A stretch of DNA of 64,000 nucleotides, from positions 3,410,001 through 3,474,000 of the forward strand of contig NZ_CP041360.1 in NCBI RefSeq assembly GCF_006965485.1. The letters are read 5' to 3'. This stretch comes from Spirosoma sp. KCTC 42546. GTDB taxonomy: Bacteria; Bacteroidota; Bacteroidia; Cytophagales; Spirosomataceae. The translations under genes and the position numbers were made by a program. Below the pieces are notes generated by a model, which was not told the DNA's origin, did no database searches, and was given only the letters and a program-made list of their open reading frames with translations. How positions within the stretch are numbered: the stretch's first letter is position 1; the number at the start of each line of letters is the position of its first letter. Below, one piece after another: positions 46,747 to 55,181 of the stretch.

Positions 46747-46890
46747 ATGACTGTTGCTATTTCACTAAAGCGTATTTTTATGGAAATACTGAAGAAATCC
46801 CAACCTCTTTCCGGCCCTTGGACGTTGTTGCTAGCCATTTCAGGGTATCTACTCTTGCTGGCTGCCAAAGGAGTTTGGAGGCATAGTTAG
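46747..46890 (+). CDS. 47-residue membrane peptide with PWTLxLAxSxY motif (copy 2)
   Basis: ATG at 46747 to TAG at 46890 encodes a product with a basic head (SLKRIFMEILKKSQPLSG) and one membrane helix (PWTLLLAISGYLLLLAAKGV). The PWTLxLAxSxY pattern recurs in the 25-residue frame at 44337-44414. Function unknown; toxin-like or regulatory membrane peptides have this size, but nothing more specific can be said. Confidence 0.45.
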   Translation: MTVAISLKRIFMEILKKSQPLSGPWTLLLAISGYLLLLAAKGVWRHS

Positions 46891-46924
46891 TAACTAAGTA
46901 TTTAAATTACTTGGCTACTATGCT

Positions 46925-47540
46925 TTACAGAATAACTGTTGACCCTACCGTTGCCCCTAACGATTCAATCGTGTTGCCCGTCAAGTGCCCTTTCCAGCTA
47001 TTTTGACCCGCATACATGTTTGTGTAGGTGCCACTCACAAGCTGTATCGTATAGGTCGCAATAGCCGTTCCCCAGTAGTCAGTAATACAGATAATAGCAA
47101 GTATCAAGTCACTTACTAGTGTCATAGCCGAACGGATTTGCGCATGGCTTGTGTAGCTACCCACACTATCGGGAATTCTACACCCACTTAGGTCAAGTTC
47201 ACGCAAACTACCTGAATTGAGCAGTATAGCACATAATTCGTTGAATTTTTTATCGTGTTTCTAGTCGCATCCAATGTTGCACTACCATCACCTCCTGTCT
47301 GTATGGCCAATTGCAAGCCCACGCCAGCAACATCTACGATGTTGTTTGAAACTTTATTAGTTCCTTGTATGAACAATATATCCAAACCAATGCCATCGTT
47401 CGTACTGAAATTATTGATGATTTGGCAATTGATGCTATATAGAGTGGAGGAACTATACGCATTGGCGATTTGATAGCCTGACGAATTGTATTCGCTAGTA
47501 TTTGTACTGATAATTGTACCATTACCACCTCGGCTTTATT
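46925..47540 (-). pseudogene. Frameshifted remnant of a parallel beta-helix protein
   Basis: Read on the minus strand, one frame gives TIISTNTSEYNSSGYQIANA, INNFSTNDGIGLDILFIQG, NKVSNNIVDVAGVGLQLAIQ and ATLDATRNTIKNSTN, a repeat rhythm typical of right-handed parallel beta-helix (pectate-lyase/adhesin-like) proteins. Near 47230 the likely reading switches frame to ILLNSGSLRELDLSGCRIPD and then continues to a stop at 46925. The 5' end has no start and meets an upstream stop, so the gene is a decayed, truncated remnant. It lies just inside the right boundary repeat. Confidence 0.6.
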
Positions 47541-47715
47541 TTTACAAGATTGGGTAGCCAGCTAAACCATATATATTATGAGGATTGACCAAGATCATGT
47601 TGTTCCTTTATCAATTTTTAATTTTATTTTTCATCTATATTTCAGTAGTTATTTAGCGGCATGATTATAAATGTCTGACTATTAGATAGATAATGTTAGT
47701 ATTTAGATTGACAGT

Positions 47716-47733
47716 ATATTTTCGGTAAATATA
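47716..47733 (+). repeat. Right attachment-site-like repeat
   Basis: The 18 bases ATATTTTCGGTAAATATA match the copy at 37434-37451 exactly. The next four bases are CGCA compared with TGCA on the left. Upstream of dusB by 167 bases. Confidence 0.75.
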
Positions 47734-47900
47734 CGCAATAGGAGTTACGAAGAATGATTTTCGATTGGGCTACCTCCTATAACAACGGAACCAAACTGAC
47801 TGGCAAATCGTAATTTGTACATCCTTTAAGTACGGCTTTAGTGACCGTCCGACATAATTAACAGAAAACTGAGTCGGGTTTGAGAACCCATTATTATACA

Positions 47901-48890
47901 ATGGTCAATATTGGCAATATACAACTTCCGGATTTTCCGTTGCTGCTGGCACCTATGGAGGACGTTAGCGATCCCCCATTTCGTGCGGTTTGTAAAGCCA
48001 ACGGAGCCGACCTGATGTATACTGAATTCATATCGTCCGAAGGCTTGATTCGGGATGCTGCCAAGAGTGTTCAAAAACTGGATATCTTTGAATACGAGCG
48101 CCCAATTGGTATCCAGCTCTTTGGTTCTGATGTGGAAACGATGGGTGAATGCGCACGAATAGCCACCCGCGCTAATCCTGACCTAATTGATATCAACTAT
48201 GGTTGCCCAGTCAAAAATGTAGCTTGCCGGGGGGCGGGGGCTGCCTTGTTGCAGGATATTCCCAAGATGGTTCGCATGACCGAGGCCGTTGTGAAAGCGA
48301 CTCACCTGCCTGTAACCGTAAAAACCCGACTGGGTTGGGATGAGAGTACGAAGAATGTGGGCGAAGTAGCTGAACGGTTGCAGGATATTGGCATCAAAGC
48401 GTTGACCGTTCATGGTCGCACGCGCGTCCAGATGTATAAAGGCGAGGCCGACTGGACACTCATCGGGCGTATCAAGGAAAACCCACGCATTCAGATCCCA
48501 ATATTTGGAAATGGAGATATTGACACGCCCGAAAAAGCGCTGGAGTACAAAAACCGGTACGGCGTCGATGGCGTAATGATTGGCCGGGCCAGTATTGGGC
48601 ATCCCTGGATTTTCAACGAAATCAAGCACTTTGTTCAAACGGGCCAGCATTTGGCTCCGCCGACTATTGCTGATCGGGTAGCGGTTTGCCGCCAGCATCT
48701 CGATTTCTCGATTCGCTGGAAGGGTGAAATTGTGGGGCTTTTTGAAATGCGTCGACATTATGCTAATTACTTCAAAGGCCTGCCCGATTTTAAACCCTAC
48801 CGAATGCAACTGGTAACGACCGATTCGTATAGCGGGGTGAGTGCTGTTCTGGACGAAGTGGCTGAACAGTATAATGGGGAACTGGTATAA
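47901..48890 (+). CDS. dusB: tRNA-dihydrouridine synthase
   Basis: ATG at 47901 is chosen (MVNIGNIQLPDFPLLLAPME); a longer in-frame extension from 47880 starts with TTG. The 329-residue flavoenzyme has LLLAPMEDVSDPPFRAVCK, YTEFISSEGL, DINYGCPVKNV followed by the catalytic Cys in ACRGAGAALL, and VKTRLGWDES, the DusB pattern. It reduces uridine to dihydrouridine in tRNA. It marks the return to core sequence after the mobile element. Confidence 0.95.
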   Translation: MVNIGNIQLPDFPLLLAPMEDVSDPPFRAVCKANGADLMYTEFISSEGLIRDAAKSVQKLDIFEYERPIGIQLFGSDVETMGECARIATRANPDLIDINYGCPVKNVACRGAGAALLQDIPKMVRMTEAVVKATHLPVTVKTRLGWDESTKNVGEVAERLQDIGIKALTVHGRTRVQMYKGEADWTLIGRIKENPRIQIPIFGNGDIDTPEKALEYKNRYGVDGVMIGRASIGHPWIFNEIKHFVQTGQHLAPPTIADRVAVCRQHLDFSIRWKGEIVGLFEMRRHYANYFKGLPDFKPYRMQLVTTDSYSGVSAVLDEVAEQYNGELV

Positions 48891-48926
48891 ACAAAATGCT
48901 AACAACTTTCAGAAAGTTTACACTCC

Positions 48927-50051
48927 ATGCACCTTCAGCGGTATAGTTGGCTATGTGTGTTAATTACAGTCTGTTCAATAGCTTGTAAGAAGGACGTCGA
49001 AGAAATCGCAACACCACCTGACCAAACGTTAAGCTGGCAGCTTGATAATGATTTTCTTTTCGACGAGAAGACTCAGTTGAACAGTTACGCCGATACCAGT
49101 CTGATTATACTGTCGGGTGCCCAAACAACGTCCATTGCTCCTGGTGAGCAACAATCCAAGTACGATACAACATTCACTCACTACGGGGGACAAGCTTAGC
49201 CGAATGGACGCACGGATTATCGGCCTTGTCTGAGTTCATCTTTTATTGCTTTTCTAAATTATGACCGGGTTAATGTCATCCCAACGGCTAGTCCAGTGCT
49301 GGCACGTGGTAATGATTACGTAAGAATGTCCCAGCTTGATGCCGATTTTGCTGGCTTTATTACGTTGGCCGTTAATCAAGGTGAAACCATGGTTGTTAAC
49401 AGGCAAAACCAGTTAATCATACCTTATCAACGGTATGACAGATCATACTCTACACCAGTTATTAATGGTGCTAATATCAGCCTGGTACTTTTATCCATTA
49501 ATGTTCCTGCCTGGCCCAATTTAGGCTTGGACGTGACGAAAACCCAACTTATTACTCTGGAAGGAGCTGGTTTCCCATATAGCATGGGTAGTGCAGGAGA
49601 TTATTTTATTGTTTCAACTGTAAAAGGTACGTTTCGGATTTCTCCCACTGGAGTATACGAAAAAACCTATCCATATGGGTTACTGCGTCAGTTTTCCTAT
49701 AATGGAACTGTATATGGTGTAACCTATGCTAATAGTACTTCGCTTCAGTTGGTTGCCTCAACGGACCAGGGAAAAACCTGGTCGGTGGTAGCTAACCAGG
49801 TATCAGATACGTATCGACTACTGGTCTATAAACAGGTCAATAATCTACTGATTGGTATGTACAATAGCCAGCTTTTCCAGCTACAACTTACGGCAACCAC
49901 CCTCACACCGACAGAACTGGATAATACGAATTTATTTGGAAATCGTATTACATCTGTAGCCGCCTTCCATAACACAGTATACGTTTCGACGCTATCGGGT
50001 GTATTTACCAAACCACTTCGTACCTTTCTGACACCAAAGAAAGAGAAGTAA
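48927..50051 (+). pseudogene. BNR/Asp-box lipoprotein gene interrupted by an in-frame amber stop
   Basis: The frame starts at 48927 with a lipoprotein signal (MHLQRYSWLCVLITVCSIAC), runs about 90 codons, meets TAG at 49197-49199 (GGQA then stop), and continues in the same frame through PNGRTDYRPCLSSS to a stop at 50051, for about 374 residues in total. A GTG at 49296 could start the second part. The C-terminal half includes VASTDQGKTWSVV, an Asp-box (BNR-like) motif found in beta-propeller sialidase-like folds. It may be a pseudogene, a readthrough gene or a sequencing error; no shift is needed. Confidence 0.65.
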
Positions 50052-50085
50052 CTGCTCTAAACTCGCTTCGATTAGCCCAGGGAAA

Positions 50086-50994
50086 ATGACGACAGAAGAA
50101 CCGGTTGTAATTCCTCAAAAACGCCCGTTACTGGCGTGGGTGCTGCTTTGCTCACTGGCCTTAGTCTGGGGCAGTTCATTTATTCTGATAAAACGGAGTC
50201 TGGTTTCCTTTCCACCTGAGCAGGTAGGCGCAGGCCGACTGGTCTTTGCACTCTTCTTTTTTACACCATTTCTGGCGAGACAAAGTCGTCAGCCTGATGT
50301 TCGGGTGGCTGTCCGGCATCGGTGGGTAGCGCTGCTGGCGTCGGGAATAATTGGATTCGTGATTCCTGCCTTCCTGTTTGCCGAAGCAGGGGCGCATCTT
50401 AATAGCTCACTGGCGGGGGCGTTGAATTCGCTCAGCCCGTTATTTACGCTGATTCTAGGGGGCGTATTTTTCGGTCAGTCACTCAAGCTTCGACAGGTTG
50501 CTGGTATTTTACTGGGCTTGGCGGGCTCATTACTACTGGTATTTTTCAGCGCAACCGGTTCTTTTCAGATTAATGAATACGCCCTGCTGGTCGTAGTAGC
50601 CACCATTTGTTATGGCCTAAATACCAATCTTATTGGGCGTTACCTGAGTCACCTGCCTGCGTTAGTATCAACAGCCTGGCTGTTTGCTTTTGCTGGGCCC
50701 ATTGCCCTGCTTACGCTCATGCCAACCGATTTTTTGAGCCGTGTCATCAATGCTGAAAATAGCTGGTCGTTGGGAGCGTTGGTTACACTGGGCGTATTTG
50801 GGTCGGGGTTAATGTCCATCTTTTTTAACCGGGTTATGCAATTGTCGTCGCCTTTGTTTGCGGCTTCCGTTACGTATCTGATTCCCATTGTAGCGCTCAT
50901 GTGGGGCGTTTTAGATGGCGAAACCATCTATGCGGTGCAATTTGCCGGAATGGGTGTGTGTTTGCTGGGGATTTGGTTGGTAAATAAATCGTAG
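50086..50994 (+). CDS. EamA-family (DMT) transporter
   Basis: This 302-residue protein has about ten membrane helices in two EamA repeats: SLALVWGSSFILIKRSLVSF in the first and ALLVVVATICYGLNTNLIGR in the second, with GMSV-like ending VQFAGMGVCLLGIWLV. It is a drug/metabolite exporter of unknown substrate. It starts 34 bases after the interrupted lipoprotein gene. Confidence 0.9.
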   Translation: MTTEEPVVIPQKRPLLAWVLLCSLALVWGSSFILIKRSLVSFPPEQVGAGRLVFALFFFTPFLARQSRQPDVRVAVRHRWVALLASGIIGFVIPAFLFAEAGAHLNSSLAGALNSLSPLFTLILGGVFFGQSLKLRQVAGILLGLAGSLLLVFFSATGSFQINEYALLVVVATICYGLNTNLIGRYLSHLPALVSTAWLFAFAGPIALLTLMPTDFLSRVINAENSWSLGALVTLGVFGSGLMSIFFNRVMQLSSPLFAASVTYLIPIVALMWGVLDGETIYAVQFAGMGVCLLGIWLVNKS

Positions 50995-51022
50995 GTTTAT
51001 TTAAGTTTATTTCGAGAAACGT

Positions 51023-51529
51023 ATGTACACTGCCACCCTGACCGACCTTAAAAATCCCCCATTTTTAATTGACTTTTCTGCGGATGGGCAAACGCTCAAT
51101 GGCGAACCATTTGCCTGGGATTTAGTAAAACTCTCTGCGCAAACATTTCATATTCTTCATCAGAATCGTTCCTACACAGCTGAAGTACTAGAGTTGAATG
51201 CGGCTGATAAAACGGTTAGTCTGAAGATAAACGGTCATATTTATCACGTTCAGCTAAAAGATCGGTTTGACCTATTGCTCGAAAAAATGGGCATGAGTAC
51301 GCTGGCAAGTACGAAAATTAATGAACTGAAAGCGCCCATGCCGGGATTGATTGTGGGTATCAGCGTTCAGCCCGGTGATGTGGTCAATAAAGGGGATAGC
51401 TTGCTAATTCTGGAAGCCATGAAGATGGAGAATATGTTGAAGGCACCTGGTGAAGCTACTATTAAAACGATTCGGGTAGGTAAGGGCGACCGGGTTGAAA
51501 AGGGACAGGTACTGGTAGAATTCCTGTAG
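51023..51529 (+). CDS. Biotin/lipoyl attachment protein (acyl-CoA carboxylase biotin carrier)
   Basis: This 168-residue protein ends in a biotinyl domain: ELKAPMPGLIVGISVQPGDV, then the biotinylation site EAMKMENMLKAPGE (Lys in AMKM), then VEKGQVLVEFL. The N-terminal part (about 1-80) is a small beta domain. This is the size of Bacteroidota biotin-carboxyl-carrier subunits of acetyl-, propionyl- or methylmalonyl-type carboxylases. The carboxylase and transferase subunits are not in the window, so the enzyme it serves is unknown. Confidence 0.85.
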   Translation: MYTATLTDLKNPPFLIDFSADGQTLNGEPFAWDLVKLSAQTFHILHQNRSYTAEVLELNAADKTVSLKINGHIYHVQLKDRFDLLLEKMGMSTLASTKINELKAPMPGLIVGISVQPGDVVNKGDSLLILEAMKMENMLKAPGEATIKTIRVGKGDRVEKGQVLVEFL

Positions 51530-51547
51530 GCCGGTGTTTAGAGGAGT

Positions 51548-52516
51548 ATGGACTCCCTGCATTCACGTCGTCGTTTTCTCAAGCAAGCTACGCTGGCCGC
51601 TGGCGCATTGCCACTACTGCCAGGAACCCTGATTACGTCAGTCAACTCATTGAACACTGACTTGCCAGATATTCATGTTTTTTCGAAGCACCTTCAATTC
51701 CTGAACTATAGCGATATGGCTGATGCAGCCGCTAGTATGGGATTCGATGGTGTTGATCTAACCGTTCGCCCAGAGGGGCATGTAGTACCCGATCGCGTGG
51801 AGGAGGACCTGCCCAAAGCTGTTGATGCATTGAAAAAAGCTGGCCTTGCACCCAAACTGATGACGACGGCGGTTGGCGATGCGACTAATGGAACTGATAG
51901 TCGACTCCTGAAAACAGCCGCTCGGCTTGGGTTCCAGGCTTATCGGATGAAATGGTATTCGTATACCGATAAACAATCTATCCCGGATTCAATCGAACAT
52001 TTTCAAGGTCAACTTCGTGCCTTGAGTGAGCTAAACAAAAGCCTGAATCTGACGGGTTGCTATCAAAATCACGCGGGGTTGTTGGTGGGCGCATCGGTCT
52101 GGGAGCTTTGGGAAATGCTCAAAACTGCTGATCAACAGCATATGGGTGTACAATACGATATTCGGCACGCCACCGTTGAAGGCGGAATGGCCTGGCCAAC
52201 TGGTGTACGGTTGCTGATACCCCACATCAAAACGATTGCCATAAAAGATTTTCGTTGGGAGAAGAAATCAACCGGCTCATTAGCAGGTAAATGGGTTGTA
52301 CAGGATGTGCCACTGGGAGAAGGCATGGTCGACTTTACCGCCTACTTCAAACAACTTAAACAAGCTAACATTCGCGTACCCATATCGCTACATTACGAGT
52401 ACCCACTGGGCGGTGCCGAGCATGGAGCTACTCAGTTGTCAATTCCGAAAAATGACTTGTTTGCAGCCATGAAGCGGGACCTCAATCGGCTGAAAGAACT
52501 TTGGCAATCGGCCTGA
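51548..52516 (+). CDS. Tat-exported sugar isomerase/epimerase-like TIM barrel
   Basis: This 322-residue protein starts with a twin-arginine signal (RRRFLKQATLAAGALPLLPG). The mature part is an AP endonuclease 2-type TIM barrel (sugar phosphate isomerase/epimerase family): DAAASMGFDGVDLTVRPEGH, YQNHAG, QYDIRHATVEG, IAIKDFRWEK and HYEYPLGGAEHG carry metal-binding His, Glu and Asp residues. Export of such folds is common in Bacteroidota. Substrate unknown. Confidence 0.88.
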   Translation: MDSLHSRRRFLKQATLAAGALPLLPGTLITSVNSLNTDLPDIHVFSKHLQFLNYSDMADAAASMGFDGVDLTVRPEGHVVPDRVEEDLPKAVDALKKAGLAPKLMTTAVGDATNGTDSRLLKTAARLGFQAYRMKWYSYTDKQSIPDSIEHFQGQLRALSELNKSLNLTGCYQNHAGLLVGASVWELWEMLKTADQQHMGVQYDIRHATVEGGMAWPTGVRLLIPHIKTIAIKDFRWEKKSTGSLAGKWVVQDVPLGEGMVDFTAYFKQLKQANIRVPISLHYEYPLGGAEHGATQLSIPKNDLFAAMKRDLNRLKELWQSA

Positions 52517-52519
52517 TTA

Positions 52520-52606
52520 AAGGAGAAGAGGGAGGAGGGCGGAAAGGGACTATGAAGCAAATATAGTCTGACAAAATCCCTTTCCTCCCTCTTGGCCCTT
52601 TCTTCC
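52520..52606. repeat. Purine/pyrimidine-rich inverted repeat before pyrH
   Basis: The left arm (52520-52549, AGGAGAAGAGGGAGGAGG then GGAAAGGGA) is imperfectly complementary to the right arm (52577-52606, TCCCTTTCCTCCCTC then CCCTTTCTTCC). The spacer is 27 bases. It fills the space before the pyrH promoter. Confidence 0.65.
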
Positions 52607-52622
52607 TTCCTCCCTTTTTCCC

Positions 52623-52630
52623 TATCTTTG
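52623..52630 (+). promoter_or_regulatory. Candidate -7 box of pyrH
   Basis: TATCTTTG matches TAnnTTTG and lies 18 bases before the pyrH ATG (52649). Confidence 0.55.
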
Positions 52631-52648
52631 CCCGCAAAATTTCCCTAC

Positions 52649-53380
52649 ATGACATCGCAGACAAAGTATAAGCGTATCCTGCTCAAGCTGAGCGGGGAGG
52701 CTCTGGCTGGGCCAAATGGTTACAATATTGATCCAGTAGTGCTCGAACAGTATAGCAAGGAAATCAAACAAGTTGTTGATTTGGGCGTGCAGGTAGCCAT
52801 CGTTATTGGCGGTGGAAACATCTTCCGGGGCGTCTCGGGTGAGCGCTCGGGAATCGACCGAGTACAGGGCGATTACATGGGTATGCTCGCAACGGTTATC
52901 AACGCGATGGCTATTCAGAGCTCGCTCGAAAAGCATAAGATGTATACCCGCGTGATGTCGGCTATTAAGATGGAGCAGGTTTGCGAACCCTATGTGCGTC
53001 GGCGGGCGGTGCGCCATCTTGAAAAAGGCCGGGTGGTTATCTTTGCCGCCGGTACTGGTAATCCCTACTTCACAACCGACTCCACAGCGGCATTGCGAGC
53101 AATTGAAGTAGAAGCCGACGTTGTCCTCAAAGGCACGAAGGTAGACGGCGTTTACACAGCCGATCCGATGAAGGATAAAACAGCTACGCGATATACGAGC
53201 ATAACCTTCGATGACGTTTACGAAAAGAAACTAAGCGTAATGGATCTCACGGCCTTTACCCTTTGCCAGGAAAACAATTTGCCTATCATTGTTTTTAATA
53301 TGAACAAGCAAGGTAGTCTGCTCAAGCTAATTGAGGGTGATGATAACCAGGGCACGCTTATTACAATGACATTACCATAA
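52649..53380 (+). CDS. pyrH: UMP kinase
   Basis: ATG at 52649 ([21 protein letters not shown]) is preferred to a longer frame that reads through the upstream repeat. The 243-residue amino-acid-kinase-fold enzyme has [44 protein letters not shown] and the [12 protein letters not shown] motif of UMP kinases. It phosphorylates UMP in pyrimidine synthesis. frr lies downstream, the classic pyrH-frr pair, here separated by a palindromic element. Confidence 0.96.
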   Translation: MTSQTKYKRILLKLSGEALAGPNGYNIDPVVLEQYSKEIKQVVDLGVQVAIVIGGGNIFRGVSGERSGIDRVQGDYMGMLATVINAMAIQSSLEKHKMYTRVMSAIKMEQVCEPYVRRRAVRHLEKGRVVIFAAGTGNPYFTTDSTAALRAIEVEADVVLKGTKVDGVYTADPMKDKTATRYTSITFDDVYEKKLSVMDLTAFTLCQENNLPIIVFNMNKQGSLLKLIEGDDNQGTLITMTLP

Positions 53381-53391
53381 ACTTATACATG

Positions 53392-53475
53392 GATTTATGA
53401 TATACGAGTTACGATGTGCGATTTATGTTCGTGCGTCAGCCCAAATCGTATATCGTATTTCTTAAATCGTAAATC
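53392..53475. repeat. Inverted repeat (family B) between pyrH and frr
   Basis: Arms 53392-53424 and 53443-53475 match at about 26 of 33 positions when inverted (GATTTATGATATACGA type). Shares GATTTACGA/TTACGA units with the element at 20932-21016. It separates the usually adjacent pyrH and frr. Confidence 0.75.
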
Positions 53476-53480
53476 AATTC

Positions 53481-54041
53481 ATGGAAGAAATCGAGTTATT
53501 TCTCGACGATGCAAAGGATACGATGGAAAAAGCGCTTAAGCACTTAGCCATCGAATTAACTAAAATTCGTGCCGGGAAGGCCAACGCAGGCATGCTCGAT
53601 GGCATTCAGGTTGAATACTATGGAATGCTATCGCCTTTGCATACAGTTGCGTCGGTTAACACCCCCGATGCCCGTACTATTTCGATCAAGCCATTTGAGA
53701 AAAAGATGATTGGCGAAGTAGAAAAGGCTATCCGTAATTCAAATCTGGGCCTGAACCCGAACAACGACGGTGAACAGATTCGGTTGAATATTCCACCGCT
53801 AACCGAAGAGCGTCGGCGCGATCTGGTGAAGAAAGTAAAACAGGAAGTAGAAACGGCCAAAATCAACGTTCGGAACATTCGCAAAGATACCAACGACGAC
53901 ATTCGGAAGCTGGTGAAAGATGGCGTATCGGAAGATGCCGTAAAAATGGGTGAAGAGCGCGTTCAGAAACTTACGGATGCCTTCATTGCTCGCATTGACG
54001 AGACATTTGTGGCGAAGGAGAAAGATATTCTGTTGGTGTAA
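53481..54041 (+). CDS. frr: Ribosome recycling factor
   Basis: This 186-residue protein fits RRF exactly: DTMEKALKHLAIELTKIRAG and NAGMLDGIQVEYYG at the N-terminus, VASVNTPDARTISIKPFEKK, and LTEERRRDLVKKVKQEVETA near the end. It splits the ribosome after termination with EF-G. Length is the family norm. It ends before a strong bidirectional terminator that separates it from the defence operon. Confidence 0.97.
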   Translation: MEEIELFLDDAKDTMEKALKHLAIELTKIRAGKANAGMLDGIQVEYYGMLSPLHTVASVNTPDARTISIKPFEKKMIGEVEKAIRNSNLGLNPNNDGEQIRLNIPPLTEERRRDLVKKVKQEVETAKINVRNIRKDTNDDIRKLVKDGVSEDAVKMGEERVQKLTDAFIARIDETFVAKEKDILLV

Positions 54042-54065
54042 ACCAGTTTCTGATTTTTTCCTAGG

Positions 54066-54117
54066 TATAAAAGCAATAGCCGCCCATGTTTCGATATGGA
54101 CGGCTATTGCTTTTATA
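54066..54117. terminator. Bidirectional terminator between frr and the HNH gene
   Basis: TATAAAAGCAATAGCCG (from 54066) and CGGCTATTGCTTTTATA (to 54117) pair over about 21 of 22 positions around an eight-base loop. It serves frr (+) and the convergent minus-strand operon (stop at 54119). Confidence 0.85.
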
Positions 54118-54118
54118 A

Positions 54119-55177
54119 TTATACAATCCCAGTTGATTTGTCAAATACACCTATTCGGAGACATCCTTCTAAAAAAGGTACACGCAAAAAATTCAATTCT
54201 TTCATGGGCTCTTTTTTCTTTTGCCTGAGATAGAGAGTCAAATACTGATCTGGTTTTATTGTTTGTCCATATAATATAGAATGATTGCTCAATTCATCAT
54301 ATACTTGAGTTATCCAATATCTTGAATCATCGCTTCGACATTTGTCAATATATCGTTCACTGATACGATATATTTTTTCCCAAGTTATTAATTCTTCAGA
54401 TTGTGAATCACAAGCCAAATTAATCTCAACTCGGTTGTCATCTGGTCTCTTATAATTTAAATAGATAATGTTAATCTGAATTATTATGTCAGAAAGTACG
54501 GATGAGAATGGATAAAAAGCTTTTCGTGTACCGCCTAATATAGGGTCAATAGCTAGTTTATAAGACGTATTACATGTTTTACAAGCAGGAACAAGATTAC
54601 TCAAATTAACTGTATTAAATGGGTAATCACTCTTAGGTAGATAGTGATCGTACGCATCGCGTACTGACAGTCGTTCAGACATAACATCGCTAAGACCACA
54701 GAAAGGACACTTATCCAGCACATTATGCCGCATGAACGCATCATAGTGATCATCAATATGTCCACAACGGGAATAGAAGGGTTGTAATTTAAAAACGTGG
54801 ATATATAGATTATAACAGAATGTCTTTAATTGTTTTGCTAAATCTGTATCAATCGATTCAATAGTTGTGTATAAAACAGGTTGGATAACACCAGCACATA
54901 AGCCCTCAATTGCATTATTGTTACGAAAAGCTTTTGCCAATAGTAGGCGCTGGTCTCGGTTCAAATTTTGGCAAATAGAATAAATGCTACAAATTGGTGC
55001 CAACAGGTAGTCGTTTTTGTTGCCACTGATCTCAGTGACAATTGATTGGAAATCAGGGTGTAGTAACGACACGTCGAACGGTTCGTATGCTCTACACCAT
55101 ACATGAAAAACTGTATGCTGTAAGAAAAACTGTAAGCGTTCAATTGAATGGGATACGTAGCGGTATGAAAATAACAT
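54119..55177 (-). CDS. HNH endonuclease domain protein (Septu PtuB-like)
   Basis: This 352-residue protein has a zinc-stabilised HNH nuclease core at about 155-210: C157xxC160 (CPFCG), the catalytic D177H178 in AYDHYLPKSDYP, N191/N194 in NLSNLVPACK, and C199xxC202 (CKTCN). The HYLPKSxYP and NLVPxCxxCN pattern is shared with HNH partners of the Septu defence system (PtuB). The N-terminal 150 residues and C-terminal 140 residues have no recognised domain. It is the last gene of the hsdM-hsdS-ATPase-HNH operon; only 4 bases separate it from the ATPase gene. Probably the DNA or RNA effector. Confidence 0.85.
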   Translation of the reverse strand: MLFSYRYVSHSIERLQFFLQHTVFHVWCRAYEPFDVSLLHPDFQSIVTEISGNKNDYLLAPICSIYSICQNLNRDQRLLLAKAFRNNNAIEGLCAGVIQPVLYTTIESIDTDLAKQLKTFCYNLYIHVFKLQPFYSRCGHIDDHYDAFMRHNVLDKCPFCGLSDVMSERLSVRDAYDHYLPKSDYPFNTVNLSNLVPACKTCNTSYKLAIDPILGGTRKAFYPFSSVLSDIIIQINIIYLNYKRPDDNRVEINLACDSQSEELITWEKIYRISERYIDKCRSDDSRYWITQVYDELSNHSILYGQTIKPDQYLTLYLRQKKKEPMKELNFLRVPFLEGCLRIGVFDKSTGIV

Positions 55178-55181
55178 AGCC

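Larger units (their letters stand above)
37434..47733. mobile_element. Integrated element of about 10.3 kb with tyrosine recombinase
   Basis: The same 18-bp sequence ATATTTTCGGTAAATATA (followed by NGCA) occurs at 37434-37451 and 47716-47733, as direct repeats. The first lies at the CPBP start; the second lies upstream of dusB. A recombinase gene starts 174 bases inside the left copy and points inward, as in site-specific integrative elements. The content differs from the flanks: AT-rich acyltransferases, IS4 insertion sequence, tiny membrane genes, remnants, and a gene-free kilobase. Removal would restore a divergent CPBP/dusB intergenic region. No conjugation, relaxase or replication gene is visible, so it looks like a non-autonomous or decayed genomic island. 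Confidence 0.75.

Noticed and set aside
37434..47733. Conjugative transposon (CTnDOT-like) or plasmid-derived island
   Set aside because: No relaxase, tra, mob or replication gene is visible in the element.
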